Numbered from the stretch's first letter, positions 1 to 9,878 are shown. The stretch: 34,600 nt of DNA from Pedobacter petrophilus (GCF_009674725.1 NZ_WKKH01000044.1:1-34600); one strand, 5' to 3'. Notes: generated by a model not told the origin, from the letters alone. Numbers and translations are program-made.

Positions 1-71
1 TGCTGGATCTTTTATGCTGAACAAAATTATATCCTGTCAGCAATTCTCAAAACCTATTTATACAAACTTAC

Positions 72-622
72 GATGACAATTTTTATAGATTAACTGCATT
101 CAAATACATGATTCTTCCGTGTTTTCCTTGTTTCCGTGGCGAAATATAATTTTACTTCAACAAGCTCAGTATGACAGTTGATTTTGTTTCTTCGTGTTGA
201 TGATTCTATACTTCGACAGGCTGAGTATGACAATTTTTATAGATAACTGCATTCAAATACATGATTCTTCCGTGTTTTCCTTGTTTCCGTGGCAAAATAT
301 AATCGTACTTCAACAAGCTCAATATGACAGCTGATTTTGTTTCTTCGAGTTGATGATTCTATACTGCAATAGGCTGGGTGTGATCATGATTAACTGCACT
401 CAAATACATGATTCTTCCGTGTTTTCCTTGTTTCCGTGGCGAAATATAGTCGTACTTCGACAGGCTCAGCATGACAGCTGATTTTGTTTCTTGGAGTTGA
501 TGATTCTATACTTCGAAGGCTGGGTGTGATCATGATTAACTGCATTCAAATACATAATTCTTCCGTGTTTTCCTTGTTTCCGTGTCGAAATATAATCGTA
601 CTTCGACAGGCTCAGGATGACA
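72..622. repeat. Four-unit tandem array of intergenic interspersed repeats
   Basis: Four diverged copies of a roughly 150-bp unit. The shared block beginning AACTGCATTCAAATACAT starts near 92, 245, 392 and 538, giving periods of 153, 147 and 146 bp. Each unit contains a 'CCGTGTTTTCCTTGTTTCCG' segment and elements of the form CTTCGACAGGCTCAG-N-ATGACA (for example 154-176, 211-232, 601-622). No convincing gene is present; a 73-codon open frame at 484-705 crosses the repeats and the end of the ABC gene and is judged spurious. Similar CTTCGACAGGCTCAG elements are, to my knowledge, common in intergenic DNA of this phylum; their function is not established. Confidence 0.85.
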
Positions 623-642
623 GGTTTTTTTTAATAAAACTT

Positions 643-2478
643 CTATTGATACCCCTTTGCCTGCAGGTTAAAAAGTTCGGCGTATCTGCCTTCTTTTACG
701 AGTAATTCTGCATGTGTGCCCGATTCTAAAAGGGTTCCCTGATCTAAAACCAAAATCCGGTCTGCAAGACGTGCGGTAGAAAAGCGATGAGAAATTAATA
801 CTGCAGATTTTCCTTTGGTTAATTCTGCAAACCGTTGAAAAACTTCGTATTCGGCACGGGCATCCAAAGCGGCAGTAGGCTCATCCAGAATCAATACCTG
901 TGCCTCTTTCATATAGGCCCTCGCTAAGGCTACTTTTTGCCATTCGCCACCAGAAAGTTCTATGCCGTCATTAAATTTTCTACCTAACCATTGCTCATAA
1001 GCACCGGGTAATTTTGCGGCCAGTTGATCTGCCAGACTTTCTTCTGCTGCTTTTTTAACCAGTTCTCGATTATCAATCTCTTTGATATTTCCAACCGCAA
1101 TATTTTGATAAAACGTCATTTGATAACGGATATAATCCTGAAAGATGATGCCGAGATTGTGTCTTAGATCATCCAGATCATAAGATTTCAGGTCCTTCCC
1201 ATCTAATAATATTCTTCCTTCTGTCGGGTCATACAACCTCGCCAGTAGCTTAACCAAAGTCGTTTTTCCAGCTCCATTTTCGCCTACCAGAGCTAGTTTC
1301 TCCCCGGGTCGGAGTTCGAAACTTAGATTTCTGTTTGCCCAACGTTCAGAATTATGGTACTGAAAACCTACATTTTCAAAAACGAAGCCTGTTTTGATCG
1401 GATTTGGAAATGGAATTGCATTTTCTGGTTTGGTAATTTTGGGTTTAATCTCAAAAAAGTCGATGAAATCATTGAGATAAATTGCACCCTGAGATACCAT
1501 CGTAAATCTGGATAGCATGGTTTCCATCAAACCACTCAGTTGGCGAAATGAACCTGCCAGAAAGGTAAGACTGCCGACAGTTGATTTCCCGGCAACGGTA
1601 TTGTAAATAATGAAGCCATAGGCAGCATAATAACCCAATGTGCCCAATATGGAAAAGAAAGTACCCCAGCCAGAACGACGCACTGCAAGTTTGCTATTAT
1701 CCGAATAAAATTTATCGGATAGCATTTTAAACCTTCCAATCACAAAATCTGAAAGTCCGAAGATCTTTACTTCCTTGGCCGTTTCATCACTGGCACCTAA
1801 ATAGCGAAGGTAATCCAGCTCCCTGCGTTCGGGCGTTTGACTGCGGGAAAGGGCGTAATTTTTACTGTTAAAATAAGATTCGCCTAAGAAAGAGGGGATA
1901 ATTGCAAGTAATAATAACAGAATTAACCAGGGGTTGAAAGCAATTAATCCCGTAAGGAGAAAAGCCATTGAGATTAAATCCTGCACCTGACTCATTACCT
2001 GAGAGAGCAATACTGTTCTGCCGACCGTTTGCTGCCTTGCCCGTTCCAGTTTATCATAAAATACAGAATCTTCGAACTGATCTAAATCTAACGTTGCCGC
2101 ATGCTTCATGATGCGCATGGAAGTATAGTTCGAAAATAAATCGCCCAGCAAACTGTCCGTTAAATTGATCATCCGGTTTAATCCGTCTGTGAGAATGGCG
2201 AGTCCAAACTCCAGCGCAACCAATTCCCAGAGTTTTTGCATATCGCCATGGCCAGCATGGCTATTTAACATCACCACCTCATCAATAATGAGCTTGCCTA
2301 CATACAATAAGGCCACAGGCATAGCCGATCTTAAAATACGCAAAGTAAAACTGATAGCGGTTTTGCTCGGGCTGCTCTGCCAAACCAGCTTAAAAAAATC
2401 GGGAAGGTTTTTAAGCGAGGAGAGTCGGTCTTTAAAGGATATATTTTCTGTAGGGAAGGTATTTCTGTTTTTAGCCAT
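643..2478 (-). CDS. ABC transporter, fused permease and ATPase (exporter type)
   Basis: A 611-residue half-transporter with an N-terminal membrane domain (about residues 30-345) joined to a C-terminal ATP-binding domain. Walker A is GENGAGKTT at residues 399-407, the signature LSGGE at about 508-512, Walker B VLILDEPTAALD near 530-540, and the H-loop ISHRFSTARLAD follows. This layout is that of homodimeric or heterodimeric ABC exporters of the MsbA/BmrA/LmrA group in the inner membrane, which use ATP to export lipids, drugs or peptides. No peptidase C39 domain is visible, and no partner gene lies beside it, so the substrate cannot be inferred. The signature motif reads LSGGEWQK rather than the usual LSGGQ. 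Its 3' end abuts the repeat array. Confidence 0.93.
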   Translation of the reverse strand: MAKNRNTFPTENISFKDRLSSLKNLPDFFKLVWQSSPSKTAISFTLRILRSAMPVALLYVGKLIIDEVVMLNSHAGHGDMQKLWELVALEFGLAILTDGLNRMINLTDSLLGDLFSNYTSMRIMKHAATLDLDQFEDSVFYDKLERARQQTVGRTVLLSQVMSQVQDLISMAFLLTGLIAFNPWLILLLLLAIIPSFLGESYFNSKNYALSRSQTPERRELDYLRYLGASDETAKEVKIFGLSDFVIGRFKMLSDKFYSDNSKLAVRRSGWGTFFSILGTLGYYAAYGFIIYNTVAGKSTVGSLTFLAGSFRQLSGLMETMLSRFTMVSQGAIYLNDFIDFFEIKPKITKPENAIPFPNPIKTGFVFENVGFQYHNSERWANRNLSFELRPGEKLALVGENGAGKTTLVKLLARLYDPTEGRILLDGKDLKSYDLDDLRHNLGIIFQDYIRYQMTFYQNIAVGNIKEIDNRELVKKAAEESLADQLAAKLPGAYEQWLGRKFNDGIELSGGEWQKVALARAYMKEAQVLILDEPTAALDARAEYEVFQRFAELTKGKSAVLISHRFSTARLADRILVLDQGTLLESGTHAELLVKEGRYAELFNLQAKGYQ

Positions 2479-2800
2479 TGATAAAAGAGAGAATACAAAG
2501 CTAAGCTTATTGCAGTATTTTGATGTAGCGCTACGGTAAAAAATGTTATTTACAAAATCGCGTATGTGCCCGGTTTATTTGTGATGAATAGATAATTATT
2601 TTTAGGTTTAAACATATAATAAAGATGCTGAATCAAGTTCCGCAGGACGATTCTTTTTTCGCATTTTGAGAAATCCTAAACATCACTTCATCCTGAATTT
2701 ATTTTGGAACCTGCTCTCACAAAGAAGCAGCCAGGCAGAGCAGCTACGCATACATGGCTTTGTATGAAAAGTTTATTACCCTAAATCTAGTTCAAAACCA
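2479..2800. other. Intergenic region between divergent ABC exporter and DinB-like genes
   Basis: No gene is supported here. Around 2625-2660 is a short stretch (GATGCTGAATCAAGTTC) that resembles degenerate interspersed repeats of this phylum. The region should contain the promoter of the leftward ABC gene, but I could not assign convincing boxes for it. Confidence 0.4.
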
Positions 2801-2808
2801 TAATTTTG
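2801..2808 (+). promoter_or_regulatory. Predicted -7 box for the DinB-like gene
   Basis: TAATTTTG matches the Bacteroidota -7 consensus TAnnTTTG exactly. A clear -33 TTTG was not found 19-20 bp upstream. The box lies 20 bp before the ATG at 2829 and downstream of the alternative ATG at 2754, so it favours the shorter protein start. Confidence 0.5.
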
Positions 2809-2828
2809 TTTTAATAAAACCAGATCAT

Positions 2829-3359
2829 ATGAAAATTATTAAACTATTAACAAGTGCATTTATGCTTCTTGCCATGGTAGGTACTGCAAAAGCACAAACC
2901 ACCACTGCAGATGTATTAAAAGAGTGGGAGCGTGCTAAAGCCTACACCAAAGATTATTTAGAAGCGATGCCTGAGACAGGTTACGCGTTAAAGCCAACGC
3001 CGGCAATGAGATCTTTTGCCGAACAGATGTTGCACTTAGGTGCTGATAACTACGTTTTTGCTGCAGCTGCCATGGGAGAAAAAAATCCTGAAGGAATGGA
3101 TCAGCTGGAAAAAACCAGCGGGAAAACAAAGGCTGCGGTAACCAAAAACGTATTGGATAGCTATGATTATGTTATTGCTACCATTAAAAAAATGAGCGCA
3201 ACGCAACTAAACGAAAAAGTAAAGCTTTTTGATCGTTTTGAAATGAGCCGTGAGCTGGCTTTAGGCAAAGGATTTGAACACCAAACCCACCACCGCGGCC
3301 AAACCACTGTTTATATCCGCCTTGCCGGAGCAACTCCACCACAAGAAAAGTTATTTTAA
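2829..3359 (+). CDS. Secreted DinB-like (DUF664-type) four-helix protein
   Basis: A 176-residue protein. The open frame extends up to an ATG at 2754, but I place the start at 2829 because it yields a clean signal peptide (MKIIKLLTSAFMLLAMVGTAKAQ, cleavage likely after AKA at residue 22) and because a TAnnTTTG box lies between the two ATGs. The mature part reads as a DinB-like helical bundle: His69 in QMLHLG and the HQTHHRG cluster (His151, His154, His155) are placed like the metal-binding histidines of this superfamily. Members include metal-dependent thiol transferases and many proteins of unknown activity. Periplasmic location is predicted from the signal peptide. The enzymatic role is unknown. 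It stands alone, convergent with the TlpA gene. Confidence 0.85.
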   Translation: MKIIKLLTSAFMLLAMVGTAKAQTTTADVLKEWERAKAYTKDYLEAMPETGYALKPTPAMRSFAEQMLHLGADNYVFAAAAMGEKNPEGMDQLEKTSGKTKAAVTKNVLDSYDYVIATIKKMSATQLNEKVKLFDRFEMSRELALGKGFEHQTHHRGQTTVYIRLAGATPPQEKLF

Positions 3360-3487
3360 ATTTTTATGTTTTTCACTTTGCCACTGTCACGGTAAGGCAC
3401 GAAGCGTCGCCAAACCTATGCGCACCCGGCGAAGATTACCTTCGGCTCAATCTACACTTATAGCTCTCCACAATAGCTTCAAAATAA

Positions 3488-3530
3488 AATCGCATTCAAA
3501 CTTCCAAAAAATGGTTGTCTGAATGCGATT
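3488..3530. terminator. Stem-loop between convergent DinB-like and TlpA genes
   Basis: An 11-bp perfect inverted repeat, AATCGCATTCA (3488-3498) and TGAATGCGATT (3520-3530), separated by 21 nt. It lies between two convergent genes, so it probably serves as a bidirectional terminator, although neither side has a long T-tract. Confidence 0.55.
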
Positions 3531-3552
3531 GTTAAAACTAAATCACTCGTAT

Positions 3553-5031
3553 TTATCCCTTTCTCGCCATATCGATCATCATTGAAATTTCGTCGACAGC
3601 TGCTTCATTACCGCCATCAAAACCCATTAAATTGAATCTAATATTCCCCTGCGGATCGATGATAAATTTTGATGGAATTCCATTCACCTTGTAATCGCTT
3701 ACCACTTTATTAATTTTCGTTTCAGGATCTTTATTATCCATCAATACTTCAAAATTGTAATTTTGCGATTTAATGTAATCTGCCGCATCTTTGGTAGGAG
3801 TTGGTGTTTTCTCCCAGGTATGAATAAATAAAAACTGCACTGTGGGATCATTTTTATATTTATTTACAGCCATTTGCATCGCCGGGAAAGAAGCCTTACA
3901 TGGCCCGCACCAGGTTGCCCAGAAATCCAGAATCACCGTTTTGCCTTTCAAACTGCTCAGGGTTACCTGCTTGCCATCAAGATCAGTTAAGGTGAAATCC
4001 ATGGCTGGTTTTTTAACCATTTCCTTGTTTAGTTTTTGCTGAAGATTGGCAATAATCCCCTTTCTGATTTCTGCTGCATACTGCTCGAAACCAGCGTCAC
4101 TACCTTTTATTTTGGTATAAAGCTTTTTGAATGTGGCACTCATTTCATCATCAGCCTTGCCTGATTTTACCGCCGTTTCTAATTTTTCATAAGCTTCCTG
4201 GTTTCTACCCAAAGCCATTAAGATTTTAGCATATTGAAAATTTGACCTTGGCGACGCCGTTTGGGGGTTTTTAGATGCTAATTCTGCATACTTAAGTGCT
4301 TCCTTATAATTTTTTTGCTCGAATAAAATGTTGGCATAGGTCATGGTTAAACCGGGATAACCTGAAGCCGCAAATTTGGAGGAATTTTCATTAGGCAATT
4401 TTCCATCATAATACACCTTAGCATTTTCCATCGCCTTTTTATAGTAGATGGATGCATTTTTTAAATCTCCGTTTTTATAAAATTGTTCCGCTAAACCACC
4501 GTAACCATTTCCTTTCCAAAAATCAACCAGCAGCTTATTGGCATATTCAATGGCTTTAGCTGTATTTTTTTCTTCAGCATAACCGCTCGCAATGCTGCTG
4601 GTCACATAATCATAAGTAATCAGGTCATCACCACTATAGTTAGCAGGCGGAAACTTTTTAATCCAGGTTTTATAGGCTTTTTCTTTTTCAACTGGAGTTT
4701 TCAATGGGAAAATTTCATCAGCAGCCACTTTATTTCTGGCACGCATACCGTTTGGAAATTTTGTTAACTGTACTTCCAGTAACGAATCAGTAGCCTTCTG
4801 GTTTTTTAGCCGAAAATAATAGTTAATGGCTAGATCCATATCCTTTTCGCTGTTTGATGCAGCAAGTGTTCCCAGTTTGCTGTTTAACAATGTTTTGTCT
4901 GTAGGATTTGAAGAGGCAATTAGCTTATCCAGGTAAATTTTTGTGCTATCAAGTGGTTTAGTTTGCGCGCTCAACTGAGCCGACGTTGCTGTTAGAGCAA
5001 GGGAGGTGAGTATGATATTTAAAGATTTCAT
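3553..5031 (-). CDS. Periplasmic TlpA-family thiol-disulfide protein with TPR-like N-terminal region
   Basis: 492 residues, with a signal peptide (MKSLNIILTSLALTATSAQLSAQ). Residues of about 25-335 are helical and include TPR-like stretches (for example KEALKYAELASKNPQ and NASIYYKKAMENAK). The C-terminal 140 residues are a TlpA/AhpC-type thioredoxin fold with the CXXC active site WCGPC at 374-378 and the cis-Pro loop around VNGIPSKFIID. Such proteins reduce or shuffle disulfides in the periplasm. The gene starts 22 bp after susD and is on the same strand, so it is probably the last gene of the sigma-FecR-SusC-SusD transcript. TlpA proteins downstream of SusCD pairs are known in this phylum; the specific client is not known. 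A role in folding or redox handling of the imported substrate is inference. Confidence 0.9.
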   Translation of the reverse strand: MKSLNIILTSLALTATSAQLSAQTKPLDSTKIYLDKLIASSNPTDKTLLNSKLGTLAASNSEKDMDLAINYYFRLKNQKATDSLLEVQLTKFPNGMRARNKVAADEIFPLKTPVEKEKAYKTWIKKFPPANYSGDDLITYDYVTSSIASGYAEEKNTAKAIEYANKLLVDFWKGNGYGGLAEQFYKNGDLKNASIYYKKAMENAKVYYDGKLPNENSSKFAASGYPGLTMTYANILFEQKNYKEALKYAELASKNPQTASPRSNFQYAKILMALGRNQEAYEKLETAVKSGKADDEMSATFKKLYTKIKGSDAGFEQYAAEIRKGIIANLQQKLNKEMVKKPAMDFTLTDLDGKQVTLSSLKGKTVILDFWATWCGPCKASFPAMQMAVNKYKNDPTVQFLFIHTWEKTPTPTKDAADYIKSQNYNFEVLMDNKDPETKINKVVSDYKVNGIPSKFIIDPQGNIRFNLMGFDGGNEAAVDEISMMIDMARKG

Positions 5032-5053
5032 CGTTTTAAAATTTAGGTAATTT

Positions 5054-6433
5054 TTAATTGTATCCAGGGTTTTGAGTTAGTGCATTATTGATTAAAATCT
5101 GCGACTGGGGGATTGGGTATAAAACAGAAGTTGACTTCCAGGTGGTTGGTTTCAAACTTCCCAATACGGCATCAGCACGAGTGGTTCTTTTTAAATCAAA
5201 CCACCGGTGACCCCATTCGCCAAACAATTCTACTTTCCTTTCTTGCTCAACTGCTGCTAACATTTGTGCCTGATTGAAAGTTGCATTTATTCCAGGCAGA
5301 CCAGCTCTCGTTCTGATCGCATCTAAATCCAGTTTGGCGCCACTTAAGTTGTTTAATTGTGCCCGCGCTTCTGCACGGATGAGGTATTGCTCGGCAAATC
5401 GCAAAACAACGTTGTATTCATTACCGGTTCCGGACGATAGCTTGAATTTGCTTATCCCATATAATACTTTGCCTGAAACGGTTTTTGGCGCTACCCAATT
5501 CGTTCTGCGTAGATCGACAACGCTTTCAAAACTTCGATAAGTGGTTTCAGACAGAGAAAAGGCAGGAATCGTTGTAGCACCTACAGTAACATAATTACCT
5601 CCAAATAGGGAAATACCTGTTAAATTTCCGATTTGCCAAATGATCTCGTTACTGTTATTTACAAACGCAACGTCCGGCGTAGGCAGACTATAAACACCAC
5701 TACTGATTACCTGCGTAGCCTGAAGTTCAGCGTTAGCGTAATCTTTTTGGTAAAGATAAACGCGTGCCAGGAGTGCTGTTGCAGCATATTTATTAATTCT
5801 GCCTCTAAATGTACCCACGTATGCAACTGGCAAAGAAGCCTGCGCCTCGGTTAAATCTTTAATGATTTGAGCATAAACCTGTGCTGATGATGTACGTGGT
5901 AAAGCAGCATTTTCAAAGGCAGAATAATCGTCTTTTAATGGGAGAGGAACATCGCCAAACAAGTTCACTAAATAGAGATAAACAAAGGCCCTTATAAACT
6001 TCGCTTCACCTAAAAGTTGGTCTTTTACGGAAGGGGTTAGTGTGGTAGACGCGGTAAGTCCACTAATGGCATTATTTGTGTTTTTAATGAGTGAGTAAGA
6101 ATTTCCCCAGACACTATTTGCATTGCTAGCATTTGTGGTAGTAATCGCATTATTAGCAAATTCCTGAAATATGGGATCTGTCGAATTGTATTGAAGATCA
6201 TCAGCTGAAATGCCCGTTAGGAAGGTGAAATTTCCAATAGTTGATGTAGTAACATTGTTTGAATATAATCCTAACACTACACTCTGTGCCGATGCATCTG
6301 TTTTAAAAGCGTCAGCAAATAAAATTTGAGTAGGAGGGGCGCCCAATTCTACGAATTTTTTACAGGATGGAGCCGAAACTACTATGGCAAGAATCAATGT
6401 TTTGTATATGAAATTTTTATAAGCTTTTCTCAT
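5054..6433 (-). CDS. SusD/RagB-family outer-membrane nutrient-binding lipoprotein
   Basis: 459 residues. The N-terminus carries a lipoprotein signal with Cys24 (sequence SAPSCKKF), so it should be lipid-anchored and exported to the outer-membrane surface. The body matches the SusD/RagB pattern: a helical N-terminal part with TPR-like repeats (RAFVYLYLVNLFGDVPLP, near 149-166) and the conserved C-terminal block ending ERKVELFGEWGHRWFDLKR and YPIPQSQILINNALTQNPGYN. SusD proteins cap the SusC channel and bind the substrate. The gene is separated from susC by only 9 bp, so the two are co-transcribed. The binding specificity cannot be read from the sequence. Confidence 0.95.
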   Translation of the reverse strand: MRKAYKNFIYKTLILAIVVSAPSCKKFVELGAPPTQILFADAFKTDASAQSVVLGLYSNNVTTSTIGNFTFLTGISADDLQYNSTDPIFQEFANNAITTTNASNANSVWGNSYSLIKNTNNAISGLTASTTLTPSVKDQLLGEAKFIRAFVYLYLVNLFGDVPLPLKDDYSAFENAALPRTSSAQVYAQIIKDLTEAQASLPVAYVGTFRGRINKYAATALLARVYLYQKDYANAELQATQVISSGVYSLPTPDVAFVNNSNEIIWQIGNLTGISLFGGNYVTVGATTIPAFSLSETTYRSFESVVDLRRTNWVAPKTVSGKVLYGISKFKLSSGTGNEYNVVLRFAEQYLIRAEARAQLNNLSGAKLDLDAIRTRAGLPGINATFNQAQMLAAVEQERKVELFGEWGHRWFDLKRTTRADAVLGSLKPTTWKSTSVLYPIPQSQILINNALTQNPGYN

Positions 6434-6442
6434 GATTTCTAA

Positions 6443-9400
6443 TTAGAATGAACAGTTAACACCAAATACAATTGTTCTTAATGGAGGCAAAACCTGACCA
6501 ATTACACCTGTGCCTAATCCAGGAGGACCGCCTTGAACAGTGGTTTCCGGATCCAAAATGTATTTGTTTTTAGCCCATGTAAACAGATTCTGACCCTGAA
6601 CAAAAACACTGGCACTGGATATCTTAACCTGTTTTAGCCAATCTTGAGGAATGTTATATGACAGATTAACGGATCTTAACTTCAGGTAGGAAGCATCTCC
6701 ATATACTGCATCGGACGAGGTGTACAAGTTATAAGATGCGGCTATTGCTGTGCCGGCAGTTGCTGATGCACCCGGATTGCTAGCGTTTAGATTACCTGGT
6801 GTCCATCTGTCAAGCCAGTAATTATTTTGATTAGAAAGGGCGCCTGGTCTCGTGTTTAATATTTGGGTCACTCCAAAGCGATGGTTAAACTGGAAGAAAA
6901 TACCTAGCTCAAATCCTTTGTAAGTAAATGTGTTATTAAATCCTCCAAAAAATGGCGTTCCCAAATCGGCTACATAACGGTCATTGATGTTAATAGTGCC
7001 ATTTCCATCTTTATCTTCGTATATCGCTGCACCATTCACTGGATTGACACCTAGATAATGATACAGTCTAAACAAATTTATTGATTCTCCCACTACATAA
7101 GTCGAAGCCGAAAATGATTTATCTAAATCCGGAAATTCAAGTAATTTATTGTCCGTAAATGTGAAATTTACATTTGTTTTCCAACTGAAATCTTTACTGA
7201 TAATATTGGTGCTATTAAGTTCCAGCTCCAAACCTTTGTTTTGAATTAATGCTGGTAAATTGGTTTGATAGGCATTATAACCACTTTGTGTAGCCAAGGC
7301 ATTAAATGCAATTTGGTCTGAAGATCTGCTTCTGTAATAATTTGCCGTAAATGAAATCCTGTCATTTAAGAAACCTAAGTCAATAGCAAATTCTAATTTT
7401 TTAGTTGTTTCCCATTTGATTTCTTCATTAGGTATTGTGGTAACAACTGTAGCTGCATTTCCTAAATATGTATTTGTACTTGAATACAAAGGGAGGTATA
7501 TGAAATTAGAAATTTGGTCATTGCCTGTAGTGCCAAAACTGCCTCTTAGTTTGCCAAAACTCAAAAAAGGTAAATTATCTTTTACAAAAGTTTCTTGTGT
7601 AAAGATCCATCCAGCCCCAAGAGCACCAAAATTACCGAAGCGATTTGTGGGGCCGAACCTTGATGAACCATCTCTTCTAAAGGTAGCATTGATCAGGTAT
7701 TTTTCCTGCCAATCATAATTTACTTTTGCAAACACAGCATTGTATTTATATTTAACTATGTTATTGTAATTAACAGTGGTTGTACCAGCTGCGCCTAAAG
7801 TGCCTAAAAGTGCTTCATTACTATAATTGGTTCCTGCCAATGAAAGTCCATTGGAAGAGTTTTGCTGGAAACTCGTTCCAATAAGGGCGGTTAACCTCCC
7901 TCTACCCAGGGTTTTTACATAATCTAGCGTAGGTTCTATAATCCAATTTTGTGCATTTAAATTTGTAAATGTTGCAGAACTTAAAGGGTTATTTGCCGGG
8001 TTTGCGGATGATGCAGGGATTGTTGCAACCTGGTCCAATCTTGTATTCGTATATCCAAAATTCGCTTTTACATTTAATCCTGGTAAAACTTCATATTTAA
8101 GATTAGCGTTTCCTATTAAATTATTAGTTACTCCCGTATATCTTCTCAACAAATTTGCCAATGGGTTGGTAAAGTTATTAGACCAGAACAATTTGCCAGT
8201 AGCATCGTATAAGGGGAGGTTAGGAGGCAGGTTATAAACTGATGCAAGATCAGAAGTAGGAAGATTTGTATTATCATTTGTATAACTCACGGAAAACGAT
8301 GCCATAAACTTCTTGTTTTGCGAGCTGTGATCAAGATTTAGTCTCGAAGAGAAACGCTTACTGCTATTCTCCCCTAAAAAAACGGTGCTTTCTCTACGAT
8401 AAGCAGAATTAAAAAAGAAACGGGTTTGGTCGTTTCCACCAGACATGGATCCCTGAATTTCATTCACATGGCCGCGGTTGCCAATTAATAACTTTTGGAA
8501 GTCTGTCGAATTATTTTGATCCCATAGGGTTAAATCTGGTGCGTTGGTTGCATTCGGAGTAACACCATCATTCTGAAAAGCTTCTTTTCTAAGCGCCAGA
8601 TATTGTTGCAGATCTAATGTAGGAATGAAGCGATTAAGTTCTGTTAAGCCGGTATTTAAATTCAGACCAATTTTTACCCGGCCGGATGAACCCTTTTTTG
8701 TGGTGATTAATACCACGCCATTTGCACCTCTGGAGCCATAAATTGATGTCGCATCCGCATCTTTCAAAATGTCTATTCTCTCAATATCAGATGGATTGAT
8801 CATGCCAAAAGGGCTTATACCGCCACTTGCACCAGAAGTTCCAAAGGCATTTAAATTATCGGTTGGAGGAGAACCACCATTAAAATTAGTAAACGGAACA
8901 CCATCAATTACATATAGTGGTATTCCACCAGAAGATAAAGAATTCTGGCCACGGATTTGTACCTGAATGGTACTCCCAGGTACACCATTGTTCTGTCCGA
9001 TCAACACTCCGGACATTCTGCCTGCAAGTGCTGCCAGTGGGTTTCCAACAGGCTGTTTTTCAATTTCTTTAGAAGTAATCGAAGCAACAGAACCCGTATT
9101 TAACTTTCTGGTGGTAGTACCATAACCAATCACCTGTACTTCGTTCAAACTACCCGCTTCCGGAACCAAAGCCGTTTTTAACGAGGTTGTTTTCTCATCA
9201 ACGGCTATTTCTCTGGTTACATAACCCACATAACTGAATATGATGCTAATGGTTTTTCCTGTAGGAATGTTAACACTATAGTGCCCATATTGATCAGATG
9301 CGGTACTGAAACTTTTATCTCCTTTTATGCGAATAGATACACCAGGGAGTGGATTCCCAATTTCATCGGTTACCATTCCAGTTAAACGGGTATCTTTTAC

Positions 9401-9832
9401 ACTTTCAGTAGTGTTTACCACAGTGAGCTTGGAAACTAGGATTTTATCTCCTACCTGATGATAGGTGAGTCCGGTTCCTTTTAAAATAAAATCTAACGTT
9501 TCTTTAACCGTTCTTGAGGCTAATGGCATACTTACCGGCACAATATCTTTAAGGTCGTTATTGCGGTAAATAAATCGAAACGGACTGTTTTGCTCTATTT
9601 TTTTGATAGCTGAAGTAATGGTTTCCTCTTGCAGTTTGATTGTAACTTGTACCTGCTGAGTAGATTGGCCATTCACTTCGGTAGCAAACAGGCATTGAAG
9701 AGAGGTGATGAATACGATAGCAATAATTAGGCTGGTACGCATAAGCTGACGAATTAAATATCGTGTTTGGGGTGATGCAGTGAAGAAAACATATTTCTTC
9801 CTGTCCTCTGCCGATTGTGCAGAAAAATACAT
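6443..9832 (-). CDS. SusC/RagA-type TonB-dependent transducer with STN domain
   Basis: 1129 residues. In order: a long N-terminal signal region with a hydrophobic core in MRTSLIIAIVFITSLQ; an STN (secretin/TonB short N-terminal) domain at about 58-135; a carboxypeptidase-like regulatory domain (LTGMVTDEIGNPLPGVSIRI onward, about 148-220); a plug domain with GYGTTTRK and the PLYVIDGVP motif; then a 22-strand type barrel ending in IVFGVNCSF. The STN domain marks it as a transducer that signals to the FecR protein encoded upstream, while importing substrate with SusD using TonB energy. The start at 9832 gives an extended signal sequence typical of these proteins; an internal Met at residue 31 is a possible alternative. 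Operon position: after fecR, before susD. Confidence 0.95.
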   Translation of the reverse strand: MYFSAQSAEDRKKYVFFTASPQTRYLIRQLMRTSLIIAIVFITSLQCLFATEVNGQSTQQVQVTIKLQEETITSAIKKIEQNSPFRFIYRNNDLKDIVPVSMPLASRTVKETLDFILKGTGLTYHQVGDKILVSKLTVVNTTESVKDTRLTGMVTDEIGNPLPGVSIRIKGDKSFSTASDQYGHYSVNIPTGKTISIIFSYVGYVTREIAVDEKTTSLKTALVPEAGSLNEVQVIGYGTTTRKLNTGSVASITSKEIEKQPVGNPLAALAGRMSGVLIGQNNGVPGSTIQVQIRGQNSLSSGGIPLYVIDGVPFTNFNGGSPPTDNLNAFGTSGASGGISPFGMINPSDIERIDILKDADATSIYGSRGANGVVLITTKKGSSGRVKIGLNLNTGLTELNRFIPTLDLQQYLALRKEAFQNDGVTPNATNAPDLTLWDQNNSTDFQKLLIGNRGHVNEIQGSMSGGNDQTRFFFNSAYRRESTVFLGENSSKRFSSRLNLDHSSQNKKFMASFSVSYTNDNTNLPTSDLASVYNLPPNLPLYDATGKLFWSNNFTNPLANLLRRYTGVTNNLIGNANLKYEVLPGLNVKANFGYTNTRLDQVATIPASSANPANNPLSSATFTNLNAQNWIIEPTLDYVKTLGRGRLTALIGTSFQQNSSNGLSLAGTNYSNEALLGTLGAAGTTTVNYNNIVKYKYNAVFAKVNYDWQEKYLINATFRRDGSSRFGPTNRFGNFGALGAGWIFTQETFVKDNLPFLSFGKLRGSFGTTGNDQISNFIYLPLYSSTNTYLGNAATVVTTIPNEEIKWETTKKLEFAIDLGFLNDRISFTANYYRSRSSDQIAFNALATQSGYNAYQTNLPALIQNKGLELELNSTNIISKDFSWKTNVNFTFTDNKLLEFPDLDKSFSASTYVVGESINLFRLYHYLGVNPVNGAAIYEDKDGNGTININDRYVADLGTPFFGGFNNTFTYKGFELGIFFQFNHRFGVTQILNTRPGALSNQNNYWLDRWTPGNLNASNPGASATAGTAIAASYNLYTSSDAVYGDASYLKLRSVNLSYNIPQDWLKQVKISSASVFVQGQNLFTWAKNKYILDPETTVQGGPPGLGTGVIGQVLPPLRTIVFGVNCSF

Positions 9833-9878
9833 AGTTTTAAATGTTTTAAATGAATCTTAGAAAATTGTTTAAACGCCC

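Noticed and set aside
72..622. CRISPR array
   Set aside because: Units of about 150 bp are similar throughout, with no short direct repeats separated by unique spacers, and no cas genes are nearby.
484..705. 73-codon open frame on the + strand
   Set aside because: It runs through the repeat array and into the 3' end of the ABC gene on the opposite strand; no protein-like features.
2754..2828. N-terminal extension of the DinB-like protein
   Set aside because: A predicted -7 box lies within it and the downstream ATG gives a normal signal peptide.
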